Both the position numbers and the translations under genes were made by a program. Positions 23,520 through 35,600 of a stretch of 64,000 bases of DNA are shown one piece after another. Every line of letters starts with the position of its first letter. The first letter of the stretch is position 1. This stretch comes from Trema orientale. Taxonomy: Eukaryota > Streptophyta > Magnoliopsida > Rosales > Cannabaceae. The DNA lies in contig JXTC01000060.1 of assembly GCA_002914845.1 (NCBI GenBank), forward strand, positions 25,162 to 89,161, in the 5' to 3' direction. Under the pieces are notes generated by a model that did not search any database, was not told where the DNA came from, and was given only the letters and a program-made list of their open reading frames with translations.

Positions 23520-23723
23520 AGCTATATGTTGCTAACTCTGTTTCTTTTTCTTTCTTTTTTTTTTTAATTTTTTGGGGGGGTGGGGGTTCTTTCACCAGGG
23601 GCAGGCAGTGTTTTTGCCCAAGGATACAGACGTACTAGTAATTCCTGGTATCGGGTACTATATCAGGCTACATTTCTTCTGATTCTGGGAGCCCTTTTCC
23701 CCTCCAGTGTAGTAGATGGATGA
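22561..23723 (+). CDS. secreted wall-associated GUB_WAK domain protein without kinase
   Basis: Two exons, 22561-23392 and 23599-23723; 957 nt, 318 aa. Residues ~17-46 form a hydrophobic signal/anchor. The GUB_WAK galacturonan-binding module then starts with CRTSCGNIAIKYPFGVDDGC (49-68) and the cysteine-rich part ends QRCAQSGGTCGFD. Exon 2 supplies a short tail and a hydrophobic end, ATFLLILGALFPSSVV, that could be a membrane or GPI-anchor signal. The kinase domain of true wall-associated kinases is absent. It resembles Arabidopsis At3g17350, the neighbour of POK1 there. Without splicing, the frame would end soon after exon 1. Which of the first Met codons (22561, 22564, 22570, 22573) is used is uncertain. 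The coding part is GC-richer than its surroundings. Confidence 0.85.
23471..23516. repeat. (TA)n microsatellite in GUB_WAK intron
   Basis: About 45 bases of uninterrupted TA dinucleotide inside the 206-nt intron between 23392 and 23599. Likely polymorphic in length. Confidence 0.9.
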
Positions 23724-24250
23724 TCATGGATGTTTTTTCTTTTTCTTTTTTTTTTTCCAATTTGTCAGGGAACCATCAATAACTTGATGAGTTCTAAAAC
23801 ACCATCTCCTTGGATTCCCATGTTTGTAACGATATCTTTCATTTCAGGAAACGATCTGAGCTCACCACCTCATGAATTTGTCCTATGGCCGTATCATTCT
23901 ATCCACTGCGTTTCCCCTACTCTTGATTTTCTTCTTTTTATGGTATTAGCAAATTTCAAAATATAAACAAGTTAAATGCATATAATAGTCAAGCTTTAAC
24001 CCCCATCAGAAAACGCATATAATTTTAACCCAATTGACAAACTACAGGTGCAGGGAGACATTTTGTGACTAATATTAAAGAAAGCAATTTTTTGTTTCAA
24101 GGAGAATTAAATAAAACAACTTGAAAAATATTAAGATAATAAAGATAGTGGCCGTAGTTGGCAAAATATTCAGAACTTTGGTACCATGACTGGTTTTGTA
24201 GGACGGGTAGATTGAACTTTTCTATTTTGGTTTGAGAGAATTTAAATTTT
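23724..24250. other. intergenic, no gene seen
   Basis: AT-rich sequence downstream of the GUB_WAK gene, probably including its 3' UTR. No coding or structured feature is supported. Confidence 0.45.
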
Positions 24251-25480
24251 TAGAAAGGGTTTAGTGGTTTAAAGAATATTTTTTTCTATTTACTACATAA
24301 TTGTACATAGTTGTTTACAAACATAGAATTTGGTTTAGGGGTTAAGCGATAGGGTGCATTGGTTTAAGGCATTTTATCGAAACGAGTTTAGGGGTCTTGA
24401 GTACTGAATAAAGTGTTAGTTTTCATATTTCATGGGTTTTAGTGGGGAAGGAAAGAAGGAAAAGTATACAAGTATAGTTTAGGGTCATGGGTAAGGAGTC
24501 GGGGTTTGGAGTAGCAGTAGTATTAAGTTAAGATTATGTTTGGTTGGAATTAAATGGAATTAGAATGAGAATAAGAATTTTATTCTATTATTTAGTTGAC
24601 TTAGTGGAATAAAATGGAATAAGTAGTATATTGATCAAAATATTCTTATTTTAAGATATCTTAATCGGGCAAAAATAGAAATTGAGGTTTTAAAAAGATT
24701 GACAAAAATATTGAATCATAACTTCATAGTTTTTTTTTGGTGGAATTACAATTTCATTATTTGATGGAATTAAGATTACTATGGAATAAGAATTCCTTAG
24801 CCTAACGTGAAACTAAACAATGATTTTTTGTTGGAATGACCTTTCCATTCTAGGACCCATTCCATTGAACCAACCTAAAATGTTATAAGGTTTTGTTAGA
24901 GTGGGTCTTATGTTTAAAGATTATAATTTTTCTATTTATTGTGGAATTGTTCTTAATTTTTTTCAAATATGGAATGTGTCCGTTGATGGTCAGTAATAGA
25001 ACAATTCTTTTAAAAACGAATTTAGGGGTTCCGAATCAGAATAAAGTCTTATTTTATATGGATTTAGGACGGTAAAAAAGTAGGAAAAGCATATAAGGTT
25101 TAGGGGTTAGAATTTTGGATATTCAGGGTTATAGTTTTGACTGAAGGTGTAGTATTTTGCTAAAAGGTTGAGGGTTGAGATTATAAAGGTACTTTATGGT
25201 TTAAAGAGCACTTTCTATTTATTTGAGAATTGTACTAAATTCTTTTCAAACATGGAATTGATCGTTTAGTAGTTAACGATTTCTGGAGTTATGTGTCATG
25301 TTTCGTTGGTTTAGAGCATTTTCTTTAAACGGGTTTAGGGGTTTCAAATATTGAATTAAGTGCTACTTTTCATCTATTATATTCGATTTAGGGGTGAATA
25401 GATTGAAGGTAAAATCATAGAAGGTTCAGGGGTTAGAGTTTAGGGTTTCAAGGGTTAGGTTGGGGTTTCAATTGGAGGTA
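24251..25480. repeat. diverged ~280-bp tandem repeats with TTTAGGGG words
   Basis: Three diverged units (about 24251-24535, 24890-25135 and 25195-25475) share, in order: TTTAAAGA, TTTCTATTTA, GAATTGT.CT, AACATGGAAT, a GGTTTAG/ATTTAGGGGT block, GAATAAAGT..TA.TTTTCAT, and GGTTTAGGGGTTAGA. The first two units are separated by an insertion at about 24538-24880. The repeated T(T)TAGGG-like words are imperfect and not a telomere array. Confidence 0.55.
24538..24880. mobile_element. possible degraded MITE
   Basis: The left end GTTTGGTTGGAATTAAATGG and the right end (reverse complement TAGGTTGGTTCAATGGAATG) form a weak inverted repeat. The segment interrupts the diverged repeat array between its first two units. 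Target duplication is unclear. Confidence 0.35.
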
Positions 25481-26644
25481 TACACAGTACTTTGAAAGAT
25501 TTGAATATGTAGTTTTTTTCCAAGTTATTCCCACTGGAGAATTAAGGTTTCAATGATGTCCTTATTTGTATACTAAAAATTTATAATTAATCATAGAGTA
25601 ATTACATTTTGAAAAGAAAAAACAAAAACTATTCTATTTTTGAGTCGTATACCTAATCTAATTTTTAAAAATATTAAATCCACTTAGAAAGAGGAAAAAG
25701 ATATATAATATATTCTTTTTCCTTGATACCAAACATAGTGAAACTGACATAAAATGTGAAATGTGTTCATTTGGCTTTGGCACAGTATCCACTTTAATTT
25801 GAAGTCGTTAGTGTAATTAAGCTAGTGTTGTTTAAGCTGAAGTTTGTTTCTCCACCAAAAAAAAAAAATTAAAAATTAAAAAAGAAGAAGAAGAAGAAGG
25901 TGAAGTTAATTTAATTGAATTAATGTTTTAGGTTGAAAGGCTATTTTATCGTCTGAGCATAGTAAATCAATGAAGTCGTTACGGACTAAAATGAAAACTT
26001 CTCAAAAGTTGAGACTTGAGAGTAGTAAAGCCGGTTCAGACATGGTTGGATTATAAAGATTGAGTGTTGAGGCTGAGCTTGGGAAATTAGTAGGTCCTGT
26101 CCAAAATTAGGAAGTGAAAGGCAAAAAGTGAAGCAAAAGCAGGTGTTAGTGACACTAGGGTAAGTTATTACAGTTTATTTGTAGTTTGAGTTGTAAGCAG
26201 AGGCTTTAATTCAAAAATGTGTATGTATTCAAACGCCCAATCATTCAAATAAGTCTCGTATATTAAACTATTAATGACAACTTTAATCTCTACTTCAAGG
26301 TTTTTGTTTTGTTTTGTTTTGTTTTTTTAATTATCCACCGTTGTGTCCACCAGTGGCAGAGCTGCAGAGGGCCCAGTAAGTGAACACTTATTGGGCTGCA
26401 GAGGCCCACATTTGCAGTAAAAATGAGACGGGCCATAGGGAGGGAGGGAGGGATGTCACTTTCAGTTTTTTAAATTAAATAAGTAAATTAAAAGGAAAGG
26501 AAAGGAAAGGAAAGCGGAGAGGGAGAGCGTCTAATGCAGAGAGAGAATGAGATTTCAAGTTCAAATTGAAAAGGGGCGGGGGCTGAGCTAAAGCAGTAAA
26601 GCCTCAGGCCTCAGCCTCATTTTATCTTTGTAAGCATCAGCATC
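25481..26644. other. POK1 upstream region
   Basis: Intergenic then 5' UTR of the kinesin gene. It contains GAA repeats (25884-25900), GTTTT repeats (near 26308), GGGA repeats (26437-26451) and AGGAA repeats (26493-26512), ending in a GC-richer leader. No separate gene is seen. Confidence 0.45.
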
Positions 26645-29600
26645 ATGACCAAAGAAAGCTCTAATTTGCGATTGCGATTCTCAGGTCGAAACGTTTCGAC
26701 TTGGGAAGCGAAGGAGAATGAGATGGAGGAGGAGGAGCCGGTGAATCCCAATCCCAATCCCAATCCCATCCATTATCCGCCGCTTCGAAGGCCTCTCAAC
26801 ACCGTAGCCGATCCAGCTCAGTTCCATTCCCACTCCCGTCGACATTCCTTTTCGGATAGAAAGCTCGACGATTATGCTAATTGCATTGCCATTGCCACAC
26901 CCCCGAGGGCCTCGGCCGCCCGTGGACCCAAGACTCACACTCAGACTCAGACTCAGAACACTCCCTCAGCCTCAGCCTCAGCCTCCAGGCATGGGAGTAA
27001 AATAACGCACTCTGTCTCTACCCAATCATCATCATCTGCTGAAATTGAATTTGAATTGCCGCATTTTGACCTCCAACAAGATTCATCTTTCTGGGCCGAT
27101 CACAATGTGCAGGTAGGTACCTTAACCTTTGCTTTCATATATGGTATATATGTATGTACATATAATACATTTTGGTCTCAACTCATACATACATACATAC
27201 GTACATACATACATACATACAGGTTCTTATTCGAATTCGACCTCTGAGTTCGATGGAGAGAGTTTCTCAAGGCCAAGGCCAAGGCCACGCTCGCTGTTTG
27301 AGGCAGGAATCCCCCCACTCTTTGGTCTGGCTTGGTCATCCTGAAACCAGATTTACCTTTGATCATGTTGCATCCCACTCAATATCACAGGTACACCTAT
27401 CTATCTAATCTATCTATGCTCTTAATTCTTAAAATTAATCATATAATTTCCATTTCCATTTTCTCATTCATGTTTTAATTATCTAATCTAGGAAAACCTC
27501 TTCCGGGTTGCTGGCCTGCCTATGGTCGAGAATTGCTTGTCTGGTTACAATAGTTGTATGTTCGCTTACGGTCAGGTATGTCTTCCCACTTCCCACGACC
27601 TCCTCAACAAACACTACACCATTTACCATTTACCATTTACCATTTACCTTCATTCTTTTAAGTTATTAACTTAAATTTGCAGACTGGCAGCGGCAAAACC
27701 TACACCATGATGGGAGAGATAAATGAGATTGAAGGAAAGCTCATCAACCAACACTGTGGCCTAACTCCCCGTATTTTTGAATACTTGTTTAAAAGGATTG
27801 TCACGGTAACCCAACATATTCACCTTTCTGACTGTCTGGTCTTCCTATTCCACATGTCTTACACCCTAGATTCCACCACTGTAGGAGGAACAAACCAGAA
27901 GAGATCAACAGTTGAAGTATACCTGTAAATGTTCCTTTCTCGAAATATACAACGAGCAAATAACTGATCTCTTGGAGCCTTCCTCTACTAATTTGCAAGT
28001 AATTAATGCCTTTTCTTTTTCATTATACCTATTATTGTTCACACTTTCTAGTCTCTGTCGAATAAAAGTAACTCGTGATTCCTTTTGTAGCTCAGAGAAG
28101 ACTTGAAGAAAGGTGTGTATGTCGAAAACCTTACAGAGTACAATGCCAGGAACGTAAATGATGTGGTCAAGCTTTTGTTGCAGGTGTGATCTTACGCTGA
28201 AATTCTATTCATCCACTACTTACTACAAATTACAAATTGAATGTACAAGTGTTTTTTTTAACTTTTGTTTAGGGTGCTGCAAACAGAAAGGTGGCAGCAA
28301 CACATATGAACAGTGAGAGCAGCCGATCCCATACTGTTTTCACTTGTACCATTGAAAGCCGCTGGGGGAAGGATTCTATGACCCATTTTAGATTTGCAAG
28401 GTTGAATTTAGTAGATCTAGCTGGTTCTGAGAGGTAAAGTACTTCTCTATTATTTTTACCTTTTTTTTTGTCGCTTCAAAAGAAAGAAAAATCTTTTTAT
28501 TATTATTATTATTTTTTTTTCATGACTTTTAACCCCGACACCTTGTTGATTTAGGCAGAAAAGCTCTGGTGCAGAAGGAGATCGTTTAAAGGAAGCCGCA
28601 AATATAAATAAATCTCTATCAACCCTTGGGTAAATATAAGTTTCATTCTGTATGCTGTCAACACAAATAAGTATCTCATGAGAACATTAATTTCTTTAAT
28701 TTTGTTTCTTTTGTCATGCCTTTAACGTAGTCTTTTAGTGCGTAATACACATTAAGCCTTCGAAATGTGTTGTCATTTCTTTGTTCAAAAATTCTTGTTT
28801 GGATCACCAATTTAATGAAACGTTCAAATCATTTTCTTCTTTTTCCCTTTGCATCACTTACTCTCTGTGGAAACGTCATTTTTTGAAACTAAATATGAAG
28901 AAACAGTCCTCCATGCTGCTTCCTCCATAGAGTCAGTTGCGCTCAAACTATGCTGTGGAGATCATACTTGGTGGATTTCACAGGCCACTCTTTATTAGTT
29001 CCCTTGTTGATGATAAATTGATGACTCTGTCTCAGTGTCATTACTTATTACAAGGAACGGGATAATTCTTCTGTGAGACTTCTATAGCTTTGCTTAATTG
29101 TTGATGTAATTGTTTTCTTCTTCTTTTAATAATATTCCCTCCTGGAGGCGCATTGATTCAAAATAGTCTTTTATGAGACTGCTTGACGTTCCTCGCAAAC
29201 AACTCTAACAAGTTTTACAAGCGAAATATGAAAAAATATCCTTTCTTTTTTTTTTGAGAGGAATGAAAAAATCATCCTTGTAGAAGTCATTCTTGTTTCT
29301 TTGTAAAAGAAGGTAATGGTCAACAAATTACCAGTCTTAGGCATGGGTTGCTCAGTTTGACAAACATTTACGTATGGTTATTCAGTTATAGTTTATTTTA
29401 ACTCCTTTAATCCTACTTAGTAGCACTCTACTACAGACACAAGTTTAAAAAGGTAATTGTAGCTGATTGTATCTTGGAGATTTTCATTTCCTTTTACCCT
29501 GAAAGGATTTTTTTTTTTGCTTTAAAAATAAATAAATGTCGTCCTGCTAGAGTTTTTCTGAAAATAGAAATAATTCCAAAAGGTGCATGCTAATGCTATT

Positions 29601-32600
29601 TGAGTTGGTGTTCTGATTAGTTTTCTTGTTTTGTTTTATTTTTATTTTTTTTGGTGCTTTTAGCTTGGTGATAATGTCTTTGGTGGATTTAGCACATGGG
29701 AAACATAGACATGTTCCCTACAGAGATTCAAGACTTACATTTCTTCTTCAGGTAAGAAGCTAAAAGCTCGCAACATGACATGATCATATTTATTGTGTAC
29801 TCTTTCAAATTGGTGGCTCAAAATAAAGTAATTTCAATGGATGTAGGACTCTCTTGGTGGAAACTCAAAAACAACTATTATTGCAAATGTCAGCCCATCT
29901 ATCTGGTGTGCATTGATTCTTTACTGGAACCTCTATATTATTTAACTGTTCCGCCATAAATTTTTTCTTTAACAGCAAGTGACTTTTGCTTTTCATGCAG
30001 TTCGGCTAATGAAACACTCAGCACTCTGAAGTTCGCCCAGCGTGCCAAACTTATTCAGAACAATGTAACTACTATGTGAAATAGCACATACATACACAGT
30101 CATGGAAAAGAACATATTATTTGTCATTTTCACTCTCTTTCACTCTTTTTTCCCTCTAGGCTAAAGTGAATGAAGACGCTTCAGGTGACATAAATGCCCT
30201 TCAGCGGCAGATCGAACAGTTAAAGGTATGTATGCAGTTGCATGTTTGTGAGAATTTTATGTTTCATATGTACTAGATTGGAACTAAGGCATTTGTCAAA
30301 CTTTAATAGGGGCAGTTGTCCTTTCTAATGAAGCATAGCTACATTCCGAGATCTTTACCAAGTTGTATGCCAAGTTCTCAAGAATCTAGATGTGACTTGA
30401 CTGAGGAACATAATTCTCTGGGGAACGCAACGGAAATTGAAAATCAAATGATTGGTCCTGTTGAAAGCAATGTAACATTACTTTTCACGTTATATTATTT
30501 CCTTCACAAAGTTCGATCTAATGAACTGTAAACACATTTAGTATTAGCACTAACACTTAATTAGCAGATAAAGTGTTTGGAAGCTTCTTTATTTGGTGCT
30601 TTAAGGAGAGAAAAATTGTCAGAGACTGCAATGCAAAAGTTAGAGGATGAACTAGAACAAATGAGATGTTTGGTACGTATCTCATGATAAGGGATTCTAT
30701 ATTCTTACTTTTGAAAGTTCTTGAATCACTCTGCACGTTACAGTGTTTTGCTATGCAGAATTGTGAAAATAGTTAGTCTTTCTGGGTTTAATTTATTGCT
30801 ATTGCATTTTCGTAGGCACAGGAAAGAGAAGAGGATGCTCAGCGTAGTAAAATGATGCTAAGGTTTCGTGAAGAAGAAATTAAGCGACTTGAATTGTTGA
30901 CAAATGGAACGTTGTCTGCTGAGAACTATCTTGTGCAAGAAAATAAGGTTCTAATTGAAGAGATTCAGCTGCTTCGAGCAGGAATGGATAGAAATCCAGA
31001 ATTAACCCAATATGCTGTAGAGAATAATAGACTTCGAGAGCAACTACAAAAGTAATTTCTATTAGTCTACTTATGCTATATATAGTGCTATTTATTCCTT
31101 TGGGATGCTAGTGACTTTCAATTTGCATCATTCATGTCAGGTTCCAAAACTTTTATGAACATGGAGAGAGAGAAATATTATTAGCTGAAGTGTCAAATTT
31201 ACGCAATCAGGTCATTTTCTTTTTCATTCTCCTAGTCTTATATTTAAATCTGAAGCATTTTCAATATGCAGGTTCTGGATATTCTAGAAGGAAAATTTCC
31301 ATTTTCCTCATTTACTGAAAATCAGGTTAAAAAAGAACTGCTCTATTGGTTTGGTAGTTATATGTTACAATTTTAGAGGTTTACAGTTGTTGTTATTCAA
31401 TAATGCAGGGTAAGGACACAACAAAGGAATTAGAAGACTGCAGGATTATGAATTCCAAATTGATTAGGTGCTTTTTCCTTATAAAAGTGATACAAACCAC
31501 TGTTTTAATTCCGATAAATAATAATGACATCAGTCTATGGGCAGCTATCATCTGCCTACAATTACAATTGATTAATTTGGTTTAACTCATTTTACCATAT
31601 GTATGGTTTATTCCTGCAGAGAGTTCAAAGAACTACGAACAGAACTGAGAAAGAATCTGAATTGCAATCAAGCTGCCTCTGATTTTGTAAGGATAATTTG
31701 CAAACCATCAAAGAAGGTGAAGCCAAGATGGCCGAGCCTTTGTACATACTGCGAGGTTTCCTCGATAAAAATATCACAACTCCGTTTTACCCAAAATGAC
31801 TAAAGATTCATGGATTAGAAGACAATACTTCAACTGAGATCTTATTTTCTTTTTTAGTATTCAAAGTGCATCATTACGTTATAAGCTATGCCATGACAAG
31901 AAGTTATCATGGAGGGAGTCCTTACTGATATTTTAGTCATTGTTAGTAATTAAAGTGCACTAATATGTTCTAAACTGCATATACTTTCGAACTCGATGTA
32001 TATTTTAGCCAAGAGTTGTTATAGGGGACATTTTTTAGTTTAGTTTCTTTGCAAACTAGAAATGAAATGTCCTGCTGCTTCATTTGTTATCTGTGTTTTT
32101 TATACATATATTTAATAGAATTGAGTGAGTGTTAATTTCCTCTTTCACATGTTAAGAGCTTATCTATGCAAAATGACGTAAATGATATGGCTTCTTATGT
32201 CCAGACAAATGACGAGGCTTTGCAAAATCATATGGATAAGGACGTGGATGATGCTCCCATTATGTTTTCTAATGTTATTGAAAAAGAGTTGATGAATGCT
32301 ACACCATTGGAGTCAGATCAAGTATGTTTAATCATTGAGCGACAATATCCACATGATGAAAGTTGTAGATACATGGAGAGTGTTAGCAAAAATGACAAGA
32401 TAGAGGGACAATTTGTGCTAACACTTGAAAATGAGTTCTCAGGACTTGGTGATTTAGATAGCACAAACAATGGCCTGGTGGCAGAAAGCAAGAAAGAAAC
32501 TGGAAGAACGGTCTTTCAAGCCAAGTTGGACAGAATGACTAAAGACCTTGAAGAAGTTAGGCTACTAAATAGCCATTTTCAAGAGGAGCAGGCCTTGCAG

Positions 32601-35600
32601 TTTTCTTGCCAACAAAAGGCTGAACTAGTTCGTGAACAAGTCGAGATGGAGACAGCTAGAACAATTCTTCGGTTACAAGAAGAGGTTGATGCAGTTCAAT
32701 GCAAACTTGATGAGAAACTATATTTCTTGACTGAAGAAAATACAAAGCTGAGAAACATTATTGCAAGTAAAGAGGAAGAAGTAAAGGCATTAAATACAGA
32801 GTGGGAAAAGGCAACCTTAGAGCTAACAGGCTTCCTTGTAGATGGTTCTAGATCCCTCAAAAATGTCTCAAACCACATAGAAAGTATTGCTTGTTCATTC
32901 CCCCCAGCTAATGTTTGGATTAGTGAACATGTACAGAGAGCTGCCAAAATTTACATTGAGAAGGAAGAAACAATTCTTCAACTAAGGAAGAGCTTGGAAA
33001 ATGCACAAAACACACTAATTGATATGGCGCAAAAGTTAAGTTCCTTGAAAGGAGTAACAATGGCTTTAACTGAACTTCCACATTTAGATAATGATGAAAT
33101 CTCCAAAGAGCACGTTGGGATGTTGTTGAATGATAAGATCAACATGGTTAGGTTGTTAGAGAAAAAACTCAATGTGAAGGAGGCTCAGGTTACTGAAGCA
33201 GAAAAATTTGCTACCGTTGCTTTCATTGTGATAAATTGGCTCTTTGAAAATCATAAGGTTACTCACAAAAATGAAAAAAATTGTATTGACCCTCCTGCCA
33301 AAATGGCCAATCTTGAAATCACTAAGGCTTTTGCAGTGGAAGATGTTATGGCACAAGTTGAAGTGATGAAGTTAGAAGTACTGGAATCTGAAAATTCTAT
33401 GATGGAACTAAAAGACAAATGCAAGAATTTTGAGTTGTGTACGATTGATACACCGTCAGTGGAAGCATACAAGTATCGGAAATTTGAAAATCAGTTCCAG
33501 ATGCTGCATCAGATAAGAGATGAACTTACTAAAACAAATTTCAGGCTGAAAGTTATTGAAGATTTTGTTCATACTGAAGTAAATGTGTTTGAATGCTCTG
33601 CAACTAATGTCAATTTAGTACATGCAGATGTATGGAGTCCTGATTGTTCTTCGTCAAGCTCTGATTTTTCCGTTGGAAGTGTTGTTTCGAAAGATAGTTT
33701 GGATACTTCCTCAAGTGTTTGCTTGCCTAAGTCACCCAAGAAGATGACTGAGCAAATAGTGCTGACAACTGAAGGCCCAACACATCCATCTAGTCATCAA
33801 CTTTCAGAAAATTCAAATGTGCCTTTGAAAGATTTAATCTTTAATCAAGCAACAGAGTTTTACCTTAAAAGGGAACTAAAGGTGCTAATTGATGCTTTTG
33901 ACCTGCTACGTATTCGGTTAGTCACACTTTCTAATGGTTTGGACTTCGGAGATTGTTCTGACCCAGAAGGTACATATTTCCCTGAACTTATACTTGAAAT
34001 AGTTATTGTTGTTTTTTTCAACCAAGGGCTCTAATTAGCTCATGATGCATGGCAGATTTGAAACAATTGAGTCCATCCTTTCAGTCAACATTGGAGAAAA
34101 CTAATGTAGATTCTGATAATACTAAGAAGGTAAAATTATTATCAAATTATTCTAGTCATATGATTTTTATTGCATCAGCAAGCTTGATTTTCTAATGGAT
34201 GATATAATATTGGTTTTACATCACCTCTATATCATAAACAAAGGAGAGAGGTCACAGGACTTATACTTTGCAACATTCTTCATGTGCAGATAGAGGATGA
34301 TGAGAAAATTGACAATGCTAGAAGATTCTTAACCAAATTTGAGGAAGCCCACGCTACAATAAAGGAAGCTGATTTTATGCTAAATGCTTTGGTGAAGGCA
34401 AATGAGAGTGCAAAACAATTGACCGGTTTGTGGAAACACACAGGTGAGGAGTTGATGATAGAACGAGCAAATTTGATTAAAGAAGTTGAACATTTGAAGT
34501 CTAAAATACGTGTGAAAGAAAATGAGAATATATTACTTCATGATCAAGCCCATTGTAGTTTGGTAGAGATTGCAAGCTCAATGTCTTCGCTTCAAGAATT
34601 TTGTATACAACTGAAAAATGACGAGGAAAAGATAACAGCGACATACTCTGATGTCTTTTCTATGGGAATGGAAATGCTGCACTTCATAAGAAACTCAAGA
34701 TCATTTTTAGAAGAGATATGCTTTGAGATTATGGAGAAGGATTTTGCTATGTTTGTGCTATACCAATGTTATCTTGGAGGGCTTATTAACCAAATCGTGT
34801 CTCTAGATGTAGAAACTGATGTCCACCCATTCATGCATCAAGAAATTAATGCCTTAGTGAGTAATCTGCAAAGTATGTGTTCAAATGTTGGAAATAAAGT
34901 CATGGTCATTAGTAATAAGCCCATCGGTGAAGGGGTTCAAAGAGAAGTAAACAACAACATGGAAGGCAGTGATATGTGCTTATCTAATGATGATCTGATA
35001 AATGAGAATTTGGCACTCAAGAAAGAATTGAAACGGAAAGAAGTTCTACTAGAGGGTTTGCTTTTTGATTTTAGTTTGTTGCAAGAATCAGCATCAAACA
35101 AAAAGGATATCAAGGAAGAAACTGAAAAGATCGTATGTTCTTTAAGCCAAGTTCGACATGAGCTAGAGACTAAAACAAGACAACTCGAAGAAATGTTGGT
35201 CCACCATAAAAAACTCGAGTGTCGTCTTGTTGAAACCGAAGAGGCTCTAGATATATCAAATTCAAATCTTTCTCACGCTAGTGAAACAATTGAAATTTTC
35301 TCAGAGCAAAATGCTGAGCTGAAAGTGCTTCTAAAAGACCTCTATCTCAAAAAGTCAGAGGTTGAAGAACAACTCGAAGAACAAAAAGAGTTGGTTAATA
35401 GTTTGGAAGAAGAGCTTCTGCTGCTGACTTCTTCAATAGAAAGAGAATTCGAAGATAATTTGAAAAGGGTCACTAGTGAAAAAGACCAGCTTCAGGATGA
35501 AGTTCTGTCCTTGAATGATAAAGTCGAGATGGCCTATGCGTTAGTTGATGAAAAAGAAGCTATAATAGTTGAAGCTCGCCAGGTACTCAATCAAACATGT

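Noticed and set aside
25425-25470. Interstitial telomere array
   Set aside because: Only single TTTAGGG-like words separated by other sequence; no tandem telomere repeats.
26335-26345. M-phase activator (MSA) motif upstream of POK1
   Set aside because: Only the AACGG core is present on the minus strand; the flanking consensus is not met.
27181-27222. CATA repeat before POK1 exon 2 as a coding repeat
   Set aside because: It is intronic and immediately precedes the AG acceptor; the frame through it does not continue the motor domain.
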